A stretch of DNA of 64,000 nt from Microbacterium sp. zg-Y625 (GCF_030246925.1 NZ_CP126740.1:2542001-2606000), one strand, 5' to 3'; positions 56,654-64,000 are shown, counted from the first letter of the stretch. Notes: a model not told the origin generated them from the sequence alone. A program made the numbers and translations.

Positions 56654-58090
56654 ATGTCTACATCGATGTCCGGGCACACCCGCTGGTGGGCCCTTGCGGT
56701 GCTGTCGATGACCCAGCTCGTGGTCGTTCTCGACGGCACCATCGTGAACATCGCGCTCCCCCAGGCGCAGGCGGCACTGGACCTCACCGACAGCGCCCGC
56801 CAGTGGGTCGTCACCGCCTACGCCCTCGCCTTCGGGGCGCTGCTGCTGCTCGGTGGCCGCGTCGCCGACTACTGGGGCCGTAAGCGCACCTACATGGTGG
56901 GCATGGTCGGCTTCGGCATCGCGTCGCTCTGGGGCGGGCTCGCTCAGACGGGCACCGAGCTGATCCTTGCGCGCGGGCTGCAGGGCGTCTTCGCCGCCCT
57001 CCTCGCCCCCGCCGCCCTGGCGCTGCTGACTGTCACGTTCCCGTCGGGCCGCGAACGCAACACCGCCTTCGCCGTGTTCGGCACCGTGGCCGGTGCGGGC
57101 GCCGCGGTGGGGCTGGCTCTGGGCGGTGTGCTGACGGAGTTCTTCAGCTGGCGGTGGTGCCTGCTGGTGAACCTGGTGTTCGTCGTGATCGGCATCGTCG
57201 GCGCGCTGCTGTTCCTGCGCGAGTCCAAGGCCGAAGGCGACAACCGCTACGACGTGTGGGGCGCGGTCACGGTGACCCTGGGCCTCGGGGCGCTCGTCTA
57301 CGGCTTCAGCCTCGCGGAGTTCGGGTGGGGCAATGTGTCGACCATCGCGTTCCTCGCCGCCGGTGTGGTGCTTCTGGCGCTGTTCGTGTGGATCGAGACG
57401 CGCGTGCGCAACCCGCTGCTGCCCCTGCACGTCGTCACCGACCGCGTGCGCGCCGGAGCGTTCCTCATCCAGGCGGTCGCCGGCAGCGTCATGATCGGTG
57501 CGACGCTGTACCTGACCTTCCACCTGCAGATCGTGCTGGGCATGTCGGCTCTGGCGGCGGGGCTGGCGAGCCTCCCGCTGCCGCTGGCAACGATGCTGAC
57601 GGCGCCGATCGTCACCACGTTGCTGGGCCGCATCGGACCGCGCCCGCTCATGATCACGGGCCCCCTCGTGGTGGCGGCGAGCCTGCTGCTGCTCTCGCGC
57701 ATCACCGGCGGCGCCTATGCCGCGGAGGTGCTGCCCGCGCTGATCGTGATGGGCTTCGGCATGGCGTTCATCTTCGTGCCGCTGCAGAACCTCGCCCTCG
57801 CCGGAGTCCCGGCCCACGACGCCGGCATCGCCTCGGCGACCGCGAACTCGGCGATGCAGATCGGCGGCTCGATCGGACTGTCGGTCTTCACCGCGGTGTA
57901 CGCCGCCGTGGTGGGCCCGCACGGCTCCGGCATCCCAGCCACCAGCGCCCTCGTCGACGGCTACAGCGCGACGTTCGTCGCCGCCGCCGTCGGGATGGCC
58001 GTCGCCGCCGTCATCGCGATCGTCTTCGTGCGCAACCGCCGCCCGGAGTCGGTGGCGGTCGACGGCCCGGCTGCCGCCGCGCGCCACTGA
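56654..58090 (+). CDS. MFS transporter, DHA2-type (attenuation-controlled)
   Basis: A 478-residue, probably 14-helix exporter of the EmrB/QacA group. It has VVVLDGTIVNIALPQAQAAL in helix 1, motif A GGRVADYWGRKRTYMVG, and motif C-type AGAGAAVGLALGGVLTEFFS in helix 5. The ATG at 56654 is chosen because GGAGG lies 7 nt upstream and the protein then begins with the usual short hydrophilic end. An ATG 36 codons upstream is in frame. Expression probably depends on the leader hairpin. The substrate is unknown; antibiotics that stall ribosomes would fit such a leader. Confidence 0.88.
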   Translation: MSTSMSGHTRWWALAVLSMTQLVVVLDGTIVNIALPQAQAALDLTDSARQWVVTAYALAFGALLLLGGRVADYWGRKRTYMVGMVGFGIASLWGGLAQTGTELILARGLQGVFAALLAPAALALLTVTFPSGRERNTAFAVFGTVAGAGAAVGLALGGVLTEFFSWRWCLLVNLVFVVIGIVGALLFLRESKAEGDNRYDVWGAVTVTLGLGALVYGFSLAEFGWGNVSTIAFLAAGVVLLALFVWIETRVRNPLLPLHVVTDRVRAGAFLIQAVAGSVMIGATLYLTFHLQIVLGMSALAAGLASLPLPLATMLTAPIVTTLLGRIGPRPLMITGPLVVAASLLLLSRITGGAYAAEVLPALIVMGFGMAFIFVPLQNLALAGVPAHDAGIASATANSAMQIGGSIGLSVFTAVYAAVVGPHGSGIPATSALVDGYSATFVAAAVGMAVAAVIAIVFVRNRRPESVAVDGPAAAARH

Positions 58091-58100
58091 CGCCACGTCC

Positions 58101-58128
58101 GGGGCCGGTCCCTCGCGGGGACGGCCCC
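58101..58128 (+). terminator. Hairpin after the MFS gene
   Basis: GGGGCC (58101-58106) pairs with GGCCCC (58123-58128), and inside it GTCCC pairs with GGGAC around a short loop. It begins 11 nt after the stop codon. No T-run. Confidence 0.5.
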
Positions 58129-58163
58129 GACGCCGCGCCCGACGTCGCCAGTAGGATCGCCGC

Positions 58164-58964
58164 ATGATCCAGACCCTCGAGGGCACAATGAACTTCCGCG
58201 ACGTCGGCGGCATGCCCCTGACCACCGGCGGCACCACCGCTGCGGACGTGCTGTTCCGCTCGGACGCGCTCAGCGCGCTCACCGCCGACGGGCTCGAGCA
58301 GCTGGCCGAGAGCGACATCGAGGTGATCGTCGACTTCCGCACGCAGTTCGAGCAGCAGATGGCTCCGAACCGGCTGCCCGCCAGCCGTTCGTTCCGCACC
58401 GTGCAGCTGCCGCTGCTGGAGGGCGCCATCACCGGGCTCGCGCAGCAGGCGATGCAGATGGGGCGGCAGTCCGGAGACCCGGATGCCGCGGCGCGGGCGA
58501 TCGCCGACGCACTGGAACAGCTTCCCACCCTGGAGGAGGTGTACGTCGGCATGCTCGATCACGGTGCCACGGCCTTCGCGGAGGCCGCGCGCGCGGTGGC
58601 TGCGCCGACGGACCGCGCGCAGGGGGTGCTGATCCACTGCACGGCGGGCAAGGACCGTACGGGCGTCGCCATCGCGCTCATCCTCGACGCCGTCGGGGTG
58701 CAGCGAGACGCGATCGTCGCCGACTACACCCTCTCGGAGCGCAACCTCGCCGGCGTGTGGGCGGACCGGATGTTCGCGACGGTGACGGGCATGGGCGTCC
58801 CGTTGACGCCCGCCTTGACGTCGCTGATCGCCGGGTCGCCGGCATCCGCCATCGAGACAGCGCTGGCGTGGGTCGACGAGCGCGGCGGGTCCGCCGCATA
58901 CCTGCGCTCGGGCGGGTTCGCCGACGACGAGCTCGCCGGTCTCACCGCGCGGCTGCGCGGCTGA
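58164..58964 (+). CDS. Tyrosine-protein phosphatase (DSP/PtpB-like)
   Basis: A 266-residue phosphatase. The P-loop is HCTAGKDRTG (about residues 159-168), with the catalytic cysteine, the arginine and the extra Lys/Asp typical of MptpB-like enzymes, which can also act on phosphoinositides. The N-terminal NFRDVGGMPLTTGG block and RSDALSALTADGLEQL are family features. Without a signal peptide it is likely cytoplasmic. A TAGGAT element ends 6 nt before the ATG (58152-58157), so translation is probably leaderless. Confidence 0.88.
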   Translation: MIQTLEGTMNFRDVGGMPLTTGGTTAADVLFRSDALSALTADGLEQLAESDIEVIVDFRTQFEQQMAPNRLPASRSFRTVQLPLLEGAITGLAQQAMQMGRQSGDPDAAARAIADALEQLPTLEEVYVGMLDHGATAFAEAARAVAAPTDRAQGVLIHCTAGKDRTGVAIALILDAVGVQRDAIVADYTLSERNLAGVWADRMFATVTGMGVPLTPALTSLIAGSPASAIETALAWVDERGGSAAYLRSGGFADDELAGLTARLRG

Positions 58965-58970
58965 TCGCGC

Positions 58971-59270
58971 TCAGACTTCGAAGTCCACCGCGACCCGGTC
59001 GGAGCGGATGCCGCCGATGAAAGCCGCGACCTCCTCGTGCGCGGGGTGCACCTGATAGGCGTCGAGCCCGGCGGCGTCGTCGAAATCCGCCACCAGCACG
59101 AGGTCCCAGTTGCCGGGAAGATCCAGCGCGTTGGCCCCCGCGCTCATCGACCGCAGCGACGGCACGACACCCACGAGCGCCTCCAGACGCCGTGCTGCCT
59201 CGGCTGCCTGCTCGGTTCGCACGGCGGGATCGCTGTCAGCGAGCGCGAATGCCGCGACGTGACGGATCAT
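58971..59270 (-). CDS. Dabb family (stress-responsive A/B barrel) protein
   Basis: A 99-residue dimeric alpha/beta-barrel protein. MIRHVAAFALADSD at the start, NWDLVLVADFDDAAGLDAYQ in the middle and HPAHEEVAAFI near the end are the Dabb signature. The role is unknown; some members bind small hydrophobic compounds. It overlaps the stop of the glutaredoxin-like gene by 4 bp (ATGA), so both are one transcript with the rhodanese gene. Confidence 0.88.
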   Translation of the reverse strand: MIRHVAAFALADSDPAVRTEQAAEAARRLEALVGVVPSLRSMSAGANALDLPGNWDLVLVADFDDAAGLDAYQVHPAHEEVAAFIGGIRSDRVAVDFEV

Positions 59271-59524
59271 GGGGAGACCTCCTCTGTCAGCGTGGCGCGC
59301 AACCGGTCGGGCGAGACGCGCCAGTGGGCATGCAGCCGGTCGTCAACCAGCACGACCGGGATCTTCTCCCACCACAGCTCATGCAGGGCGGGGTCGTCGA
59401 GGATCGAGCGCTCCTGCACATCGATGAGACCATCGGGAAACTCCGCCACGACGGTCTCGATGATCTCCCGCGCGACGTCACAGAGGTGGCATCCCGGCTT
59501 CGAGAGCAGCGTGAGGGTGGTCAC
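59267..59524 (-). CDS. Glutaredoxin family protein
   Basis: An 85-residue thioredoxin-fold protein with the redox pair CHLC (C12, C15) in LLSKPGCHLCDVA and a cis-proline region KIPVVLVDDRL. The GTG at 59524 is used because it directly precedes the fold. The stop of the rhodanese gene lies 1 bp upstream. A role in thiol redox chemistry with rhodanese is plausible. Confidence 0.85.
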   Translation of the reverse strand: MTTLTLLSKPGCHLCDVAREIIETVVAEFPDGLIDVQERSILDDPALHELWWEKIPVVLVDDRLHAHWRVSPDRLRATLTEEVSP

Positions 59525-59525
59525 G

Positions 59526-59819
59526 TCAGCGCTCGACGGGAAGGCCCGCCGCGATCCACTCGCCGGTGCCGCCCTCGACGTTGGTGGCGTCGTATCCGCG
59601 CTGGGTGAGCGCCGACACCACCTGGGCCGAGCGGCCCCCTGACTGGCAGATGACGTCGAAGGGTTCATCCGGCAGACGGTCGAGCAGGCCGCCGATCTGA
59701 GACATCGGCAGGTTCACCGCGCCGGGCACATGGCCCGCGGCGAACTCGTCCTCTTCGCGCACATCGATCAGCGGCGTCTCCTGACGGTCGCGCAGCTGCT
59801 GGACGGTGATCGACTTCAT
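59526..59819 (-). CDS. Rhodanese-like domain protein
   Basis: A 97-residue single-domain sulfurtransferase fold. The active loop is CQSGGRS with the persulfide-carrying cysteine C58. DVREEDEFAAGHVPGAVNLP is the family entry motif. It probably hands sulfane sulfur to thiol acceptors, perhaps the adjacent glutaredoxin-like protein. ATG at 59819 with an AAAGGA ribosome-binding site on the minus strand. It lies downstream of bS22, separated by a terminator. Confidence 0.9.
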   Translation of the reverse strand: MKSITVQQLRDRQETPLIDVREEDEFAAGHVPGAVNLPMSQIGGLLDRLPDEPFDVICQSGGRSAQVVSALTQRGYDATNVEGGTGEWIAAGLPVER

Positions 59820-59838
59820 GACGGTCCTTTCGAACACG

Positions 59839-59875
59839 AAGCGCCCCCTGCGACGCGATGCGGTCGGGGGCGCTT
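59839..59875 (-). terminator. Terminator between bS22 and the rhodanese operon
   Basis: A perfect 10-bp stem AAGCGCCCCC (59839-59848) with its complement at 59866-59875 and a 17-nt loop follows the bS22 stop on the minus strand. The outer ACACG/TGTGT sequences can extend it. Confidence 0.6.
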
Positions 59876-59890
59876 GTGTGGGATGCCGCT

Positions 59891-59989
59891 TTACTTCTTG
59901 TTGCGGCGCTGGTGGCGAGTCTTGCGAAGCAACTTGCGGTGCTTCTTCTTCGCCATGCGCTTGCGGCGCTTCTTGATGACTGAACCCAC
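59891..59989 (-). CDS. Small ribosomal protein bS22 (AURKAIP1/COX24 domain)
   Basis: A 32-residue, extremely basic peptide: MGSVIKKRRKRMAKKKHRKL, then 12 more mostly Arg, Lys and Gln residues. It is nearly identical to mycobacterial bS22 (Rv0500B), a 33-residue protein of the small subunit near the decoding centre. It reads from GTG at 59989 and ends in TAA. Its upstream neighbour is an excisionase-like HTH gene, as in mycobacteria (Rv0500A). Confidence 0.95.
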   Translation of the reverse strand: MGSVIKKRRKRMAKKKHRKLLRKTRHQRRNKK

Positions 59990-60072
59990 GGAAAACCTCG
60001 CTATGTCAGGGGTCTGGGTGCGGTGGTACCGAACCCGGGATCGGGCAAATCGTGAAAATGCCTCGGACCAGT

Positions 60073-60264
60073 CTAGCCGACGTCGGCGATGGGCCGTTGC
60101 AGTGCGTCGATCACGGCACTTTCCGGCACGCGGTAGCTGCGCCCGAACCGCACCGCGGGCAGTTCACCGGCGTGAACGAGGCGGTAGACCGTCATCTTCG
60201 ACACGCGCATCAGCTCGGCCACCTCGGCGACCGTCAGGAATCGCACGTCGGGCAGTTCGACCAT
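60073..60264 (-). CDS. Excisionase-like helix-turn-helix DNA-binding protein
   Basis: A 63-residue winged-HTH of the MerR/excisionase (HTH_17) type: RFLTVAEVAELMRVSKMTVY, then RLVHAGELPAVRFGRSYRVP. It binds DNA as a small regulator. Its place upstream of bS22 and its sequence match mycobacterial Rv0500A. There is no integrase or phage gene in the window, so it is not an excision factor here. ATG at 60264. Confidence 0.88.
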   Translation of the reverse strand: MVELPDVRFLTVAEVAELMRVSKMTVYRLVHAGELPAVRFGRSYRVPESAVIDALQRPIADVG

Positions 60265-60353
60265 CGTTTTCCCCTCACGCTGGACCACACACTCTAGGGG
60301 GCGCATGGGACGCGTGTAAACGGATGCGGCTGCTGTTGTCACCGCGGTGCGTG

Positions 60354-60755
60354 TCAGCGGCCGGGGATCTTGCTGAACACGCTGGCGAAGGCGTGCTTGG
60401 CAGAGGCCGCGGCCCGTCCGACAGCGTCGGCAGCCTGCGCGGCGGACTCGGTGAGGGTGTGCGCCTCCTCCGACTCCTCTTCCAGCAGGAAGGGCATGAG
60501 CCAGTCGTCGACCGCGTCCAGCGGAGCGGTTGACAGGCTGTAGTAGCGGTGCTGCCCCTCTTCGCGCACCGAGACGAGCCCCGCCTCGCGCAGAACCTTG
60601 AGGTGCTTCGACACCGTCGGCTGGCTGACTCCGAGGTCCTGCACGATGCGCGAGACGCTCGTGCCGCCCCGCTCGCCGTTCGTCGACCGCGAGAGCAGCA
60701 GCTGCAGGATGTCGCGACGGGTACCGTCGGCGATCACGTCGAAGATATCCGCCAT
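60354..60755 (-). CDS. ArsR family transcriptional regulator
   Basis: A 133-residue winged-helix repressor. VSRIVQDLGVSQPTVSKHLK, then VLREAGLVSVREEGQHRYYSL is the DNA-binding part. The C-terminal 50 residues are an amphipathic, acidic-then-Ala-rich helix extension. No metal-binding CxC site of ArsR/SmtB type is present, so it probably senses something other than metal. TAACCT ends 6 nt before the ATG on the minus strand (60762-60767). It is divergent from trkH. Confidence 0.88.
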   Translation of the reverse strand: MADIFDVIADGTRRDILQLLLSRSTNGERGGTSVSRIVQDLGVSQPTVSKHLKVLREAGLVSVREEGQHRYYSLSTAPLDAVDDWLMPFLLEEESEEAHTLTESAAQAADAVGRAAASAKHAFASVFSKIPGR

Positions 60756-60822
60756 GCAGATAGGTTAGCCGGGCCCCCCGGGGAGTACCATGACACGGAT
60801 CCGAGAGCGAGGAGGGCGCCGC

Positions 60823-62265
60823 ATGACGCGGCACGAGGTCGGCGGCCGTTCGCGGCTCGACATCCTCGCGGGCCTCCGGTGGCTGCGCGATGAGCTTCGC
60901 GACCTCACCACCGCCTCGCCGGCACGCTTCGCGGTGCTGATCTTCGCGGTGCTCATCCTCGTCTTCACTGCGCTGTTCTCGCTGCCCGCTGCGGCGGCCG
61001 ACGGCAAGCGCACCGCCCTCGCCGATGCGGTGTTCACCGCGGTGTCCACGATCTGCGTGACCGGCCTGTCGACGGTGGACATGGCGACGCACTGGTCCCC
61101 CCTCGGCCACGTGATCACCTACATCGGGGTGAACGTCGGCGCCCTCGGCGTGCTGACGCTGGCATCCATCCTGGGGCTCGTGATCTCGAAGCGGCTAGGG
61201 CTTCGCGCCAAGCTCATCGCCGCCGGCGACACGAACCCGCTGCGCGCGCACGGCGGTCCGGTCAACGAAGGTCAGACGGTGCGGCTGGGCGAGGTGGGTC
61301 AGCTGCTGCGCACCGTGGCCCTGTCCACCCTGATCATCGAAGTCGTCCTCAGCATCCTCCTCTACCCGGCACTGATCACGGCGGGCATCGACCCGCTCAC
61401 CGCCCTGTGGGAGGCGCCCTATTACGCGGCGATGTCCTTCACCAACACCGGTTTCGTCCCCAACCCCGAGGGCCTGACACCGTTCGCCGACGACTACTTC
61501 CTGCTCACCGTGCTCATGGCCGGCGTCTTCCTCGGGTCCATCGGCTTCCCGGTGATCTTCACCCTGTGGCGGCACACCTGGCACGTGCGCCGGTGGTCGC
61601 TGCACAGCAAGCTCACGCTCATCACCACCGTCGCGCTCTTCTTCGCCGGTGCGGTCGTGTTCGTGACGCTGGAGTACCTCAACCCGAAGACGTTCGGGGC
61701 GATGGATGCCTGGGACACCGCCTTCCAGTCGCTCTTCCTCTCGGCCATGACCCGCTCCGGCGGATTCTCGCTGATCGACATCGGGGAGCTGAACGGCTCG
61801 TCGCTCGTCGCCGGATCGATGCTGATGTTCGTCGGCGGCGGGTCGGCCTCGACCGCGGGAGGGATCAAGGTCACCACGCTGGCGGTGCTCGCCCTGGCCG
61901 TCTGGTCCGAGGCGAAGGGGCGACAGCAGGTCGAGGCGTTCGGACGCCGCATCCCCAGCGACGTGCAGCGGGTGGCGCTGTCGGTCGTGGCGTGGGGCGC
62001 GACGATCGTGGCGCTGTCGACCATCACCATCGCGCAGATCACGAAGGCACCCGTCGAGATGGTGCTCTTCGACGTCATCTCGGGGTTCGCCACCGTGGGT
62101 CTGTCGACCGGGCTCACCGCGGAGCTTCCCGACTCCGCGTCCTACGTTCTGGCGGCCACGATGTTCATGGGCCGCATTGGTACAGTGACTCTCGCCGCGG
62201 CGGTCGCCGCGACGGCGCGTTCGCAGCTGTACTCGATGCCGGTGGAAAGGCCGATCGTTGGTTGA
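60823..62265 (+). CDS. Potassium uptake protein TrkH/KtrB family
   Basis: A 480-residue potassium translocator made of four membrane-pore-membrane repeats. Filter-like segments with conserved glycines include STICVTGLSTVDMAT, SFTNTGFVPNPEGL, SAMTRSGGFSLIDIG and GFATVGLSTGLT. The ATG at 60823 is preferred over one 11 codons upstream because GAGGAGGG precedes it well. Its regulator subunit follows with an 8-bp overlap. The Ktr type is usually sodium-dependent. Confidence 0.92.
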   Translation: MTRHEVGGRSRLDILAGLRWLRDELRDLTTASPARFAVLIFAVLILVFTALFSLPAAAADGKRTALADAVFTAVSTICVTGLSTVDMATHWSPLGHVITYIGVNVGALGVLTLASILGLVISKRLGLRAKLIAAGDTNPLRAHGGPVNEGQTVRLGEVGQLLRTVALSTLIIEVVLSILLYPALITAGIDPLTALWEAPYYAAMSFTNTGFVPNPEGLTPFADDYFLLTVLMAGVFLGSIGFPVIFTLWRHTWHVRRWSLHSKLTLITTVALFFAGAVVFVTLEYLNPKTFGAMDAWDTAFQSLFLSAMTRSGGFSLIDIGELNGSSLVAGSMLMFVGGGSASTAGGIKVTTLAVLALAVWSEAKGRQQVEAFGRRIPSDVQRVALSVVAWGATIVALSTITIAQITKAPVEMVLFDVISGFATVGLSTGLTAELPDSASYVLAATMFMGRIGTVTLAAAVAATARSQLYSMPVERPIVG

Positions 62266-62929
62266 GCAGATCCGGGGCGACGCCCCCGTCCTCGTCATCG
62301 GCCTCGGCCGGTTCGGTGCCGCATGCGCCGGAGAGCTCGATCGCCTCGACCGCGAGGTCCTCGCGATCGACGCGAACCTCGAGCTCGTGCAGAAGTGGTC
62401 CGAGCGGGTCACCCACACCGTGCAGGCCGATGCCCGCAACATCGACGCGCTCAAGCAGGTCGGCGCGCAGGACTTCCAGGTCGCCATCGTGGCGACGGGC
62501 TCCTCCATCGAGGCATCCGTGCTGATCACCGCGAACCTCGTCGATCTCAAGGTCCCGCAGATCTGGGCGAAGGCGGTGTCGCAGTCCCACGGCAAGATCC
62601 TCGCCCGCGTCGGCGCGAACCACGTGGTCTACCCCGAGCGCGAGGCCGGCGAGCGCACCGCGCACCTCGTCAGCGGCCGCATGCTCGACTTCATCCGCTT
62701 CGACGACGACTTCGCGCTGGCCAAGATGTACCCGCCGAAGTTCATCCGCGGCGTGGGTCTGAACGAATCGGGCGTGCGCACGAAGTACCGCGTGACCGTG
62801 GTCGGCGTGAAGAGCCCCGGAAAGCCGTTCCGCTACGCCGAGGCCAACACGGTCGTCACCAACCACGACCTCATCATCGTGTCGGGGACGAACTCCGACA
62901 TCGAGCGCTTCGCCGCCCTCGCCCGCTGA
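62258..62929 (+). CDS. Potassium uptake regulatory subunit TrkA/KtrA family
   Basis: A 223-residue RCK protein. The N-terminal Rossmann domain has VLVIGLGRFGAACAGEL (GxGxxG) and binds ATP/ADP or NAD(H); a conserved aspartate ends the second strand (AIDAN). The C-terminal RCK_C domain follows from about residue 145. It gates the TrkH/KtrB channel. It starts with TTG at 62258, overlapping the trkH stop by 8 bp, with GGAAAGG 7 nt upstream. Confidence 0.92.
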   Translation: MVEQIRGDAPVLVIGLGRFGAACAGELDRLDREVLAIDANLELVQKWSERVTHTVQADARNIDALKQVGAQDFQVAIVATGSSIEASVLITANLVDLKVPQIWAKAVSQSHGKILARVGANHVVYPEREAGERTAHLVSGRMLDFIRFDDDFALAKMYPPKFIRGVGLNESGVRTKYRVTVVGVKSPGKPFRYAEANTVVTNHDLIIVSGTNSDIERFAALAR

Positions 62930-62947
62930 GCGGGCCGTCGTCGGCGA

Positions 62948-63781
62948 TCACGACCCGGCGGCGAGCTCTCGGGCCCGGACGAGCGCGGCATCGGTCGCCT
63001 CCGCGAAGAGCTCCGCAAGCCCGGCGCCCTGCAGCACGGTGACGGCGCGCTCGGTCGTGCCCTTCGGGCTGGTGACCTGGCGCCGCAACTCCGCCGGGTC
63101 CTCGCCCGACGCCTCGAGCAGCGCGGTGGCGCCGACGAACGTCTGCTCGACCATAAGGCGCGCGGAGGCCTCGTCGAACCCCTTGCCCCGCGCCGCGCGG
63201 GTGAGCTCTTCGATGAGCAGGAAGACGTACGCGGGCCCCGAGCCCGAGATCGTCGAGAGCGCGTCGATCTGATCCTCGGGCACCTCGATGACGACGCCGA
63301 CGGTTTCGAAGAGCCGGCGCACCACCGCGACCTCGGCGGGGCCGGCGCTCGTGCCCGCAGCCAGCCCGGTGACGGCCTTGCCGACGAGAGCAGGCGTGTT
63401 GGGCATGGAGCGCAGCACCGGCATCCCCTCCCCCAGGATCGACGCGAAGGTCGCGAGGGTCACCCCGGCGGCGAGGCTCACCACGAGGGTGCCAGGACGC
63501 AGGTGGGGGGCGATCTCGCGCAGCAGGTCGGGGACCATGGCGGGCTTCACACCGACGAGCACGATGTCGGCGGATGCCGCAGCGTCCACGTTGCCATGCG
63601 GGGCGTGCTCGAGCGCGACGCTCGTGACACCGGGAAGGCCCTCGAGGGCCGTCGCCTTGGCCGCCGTGCGGTTGGTCGCCGTGACGTGGGGGGCAAGGCC
63701 CGAACGCACGAGGCCGTGCAGCACGGCACCTCCCATCGAACCGGCACCGAGGATCGCGATCGGGGGCAGCGCAGTGGTCAT
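62948..63781 (-). CDS. proC: Pyrroline-5-carboxylate reductase
   Basis: A 277-residue NAD(P)H enzyme making proline from pyrroline-5-carboxylate. The Rossmann motif GAGSMGGAVLHG is at about residues 11-22, VLVGVKPAMVPDLL at about 75, and the dimer-domain signature ALSTISGSGPAYVFLLIEEL near residue 165, with LMVEQTFVGATALL following. In mycobacteria proC sits next to the HTH and bS22 genes; here arsR and trkHA lie between. It converges on trkA with an 18-bp gap. Confidence 0.95.
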   Translation of the reverse strand: MTTALPPIAILGAGSMGGAVLHGLVRSGLAPHVTATNRTAAKATALEGLPGVTSVALEHAPHGNVDAAASADIVLVGVKPAMVPDLLREIAPHLRPGTLVVSLAAGVTLATFASILGEGMPVLRSMPNTPALVGKAVTGLAAGTSAGPAEVAVVRRLFETVGVVIEVPEDQIDALSTISGSGPAYVFLLIEELTRAARGKGFDEASARLMVEQTFVGATALLEASGEDPAELRRQVTSPKGTTERAVTVLQGAGLAELFAEATDAALVRARELAAGS

Positions 63782-63856
63782 GACGTCATCCTCCCAGACC
63801 CCGTGCCGGCCGCGCCGGACGGCGCGGTGGCCATCGGCTGACGACTGCGGCGCGGC

Positions 63857-63862
63857 TATAGT
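63857..63862 (+). promoter_or_regulatory. Candidate -10 element for the last gene
   Basis: TATAGT lies 65 nt before the ATG at 63928. No clear -35 was found. Confidence 0.35.
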
Positions 63863-63927
63863 GACGAAGACGGGCGCGGCCCCGCCGGCCGCTTGCCACC
63901 GAGCAGACGAAGGACGCAGGACGCACC

Positions 63928-64000
63928 ATGCAGACCCTCCTCGACGGCATCTCGGCGCGGCTCATCGAGACCGCGCGGCTTTCCGTCAACATCCTGGAAC
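63928..64000 (+). CDS. Start of a gene cut by the window edge
   Basis: Only 24 codons are present (MQTLLDGISARLIETARLSV then NILE), preceded by GAAGGACGCAGGACG. The start resembles that of some actinobacterial alpha/beta hydrolases near proC, but too little is visible to name it. Confidence 0.5.
   Translation, partial: MQTLLDGISARLIETARLSVNILE

Noticed and set aside
60073..60264. Phage excisionase
   Set aside because: Sequence resembles excisionase HTH, but it sits in the conserved actinobacterial HTH-bS22 pair and no phage genes are present.

Overview
The window is about 70 % G+C and nearly gap-free, with strong G/C preference at third codon positions. It looks like an ordinary chromosomal stretch of a high-GC actinobacterium. 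The gene content (menaquinone pathway, F420-type LLM oxidoreductase, DUF4229 and DUF7882 family proteins, the 32-residue ribosomal protein bS22 next to an excisionase-like HTH gene) and the very frequent GGATGC/GCATCC hexamers best fit Microbacteriaceae, most likely Microbacterium or a close relative. This is inferred from gene content and composition only. No insertion sequence, prophage or CRISPR array is visible.

Layout. 0.2-6.8 kb: housekeeping genes (epimerase-like protein, ribokinase, tRNA-Tyr, FBP-type zinc protein, bile-acid-type Na+ symporter, YajQ, ArfB, SelO). 6.8-7.2 kb: a repeat-rich gap with two 90-bp palindromic elements. 7.2-9.8 kb: a MacB/DevC-type ABC exporter with a TetR gene. 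10-12.2 kb: a frameshifted small membrane gene, an alpha/beta hydrolase and a membrane protein. 12.5-28.8 kb: a dispersed menaquinone region holding a polyprenyl diphosphate synthase, menG, menF, menD, menA, menE, menB and menC, together with a ferredoxin-NADP reductase, a PPK2 kinase, an LLM oxidoreductase and a PadR/HAAS module. 28.8-34.5 kb: TetR, an MMPL exporter with a degenerate ABC-like tail, and YhgE/Pip. 34.5-40.7 kb: cytochrome c biogenesis (ccsB, resB, ccdA, a ResA-like lipoprotein) interrupted by a small DUF7882 operon. 40.8-42.9 kb: DedA and an archaeal-type AspRS. 43.0-50.4 kb: a complete urease operon without ureE, carrying a His-rich CbiX-like gene between ureA and ureB, a UT-type urea transporter and a Fur-family gene. 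50.6-58.1 kb: two MFS exporters, a giant channel-FUSC-FUSC fusion and paired crcB fluoride channels. 58.2-64 kb: tyrosine phosphatase, a Dabb/glutaredoxin/rhodanese cluster, bS22, HTH, ArsR, TrkH-TrkA, proC and the start of a further gene.

How genes work together. Men enzymes and the cytochrome c maturation genes serve the same respiratory chain (menaquinone, bcc/aa3 cytochromes). The urease cluster pairs urea uptake with hydrolysis and probably has its own nickel-handling protein. Several efflux systems each sit beside a repressor gene with visible candidate operators.

Two regulatory themes stand out. First, at more than twenty genes a -10-like hexamer (TANNNT, mostly TAGNCT or TAGGAT) ends 6-8 nt before the start codon, as expected for leaderless mRNAs. 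In three cases the hexamer begins with the stop codon of the upstream gene. Second, gaps between convergent or co-directional genes often hold long, perfect or near-perfect hairpins of several unrelated sequence families. The MFS gene at 56.65 kb has an intrinsic terminator hairpin whose 3' arm contains its ribosome-binding site, which suggests attenuation.
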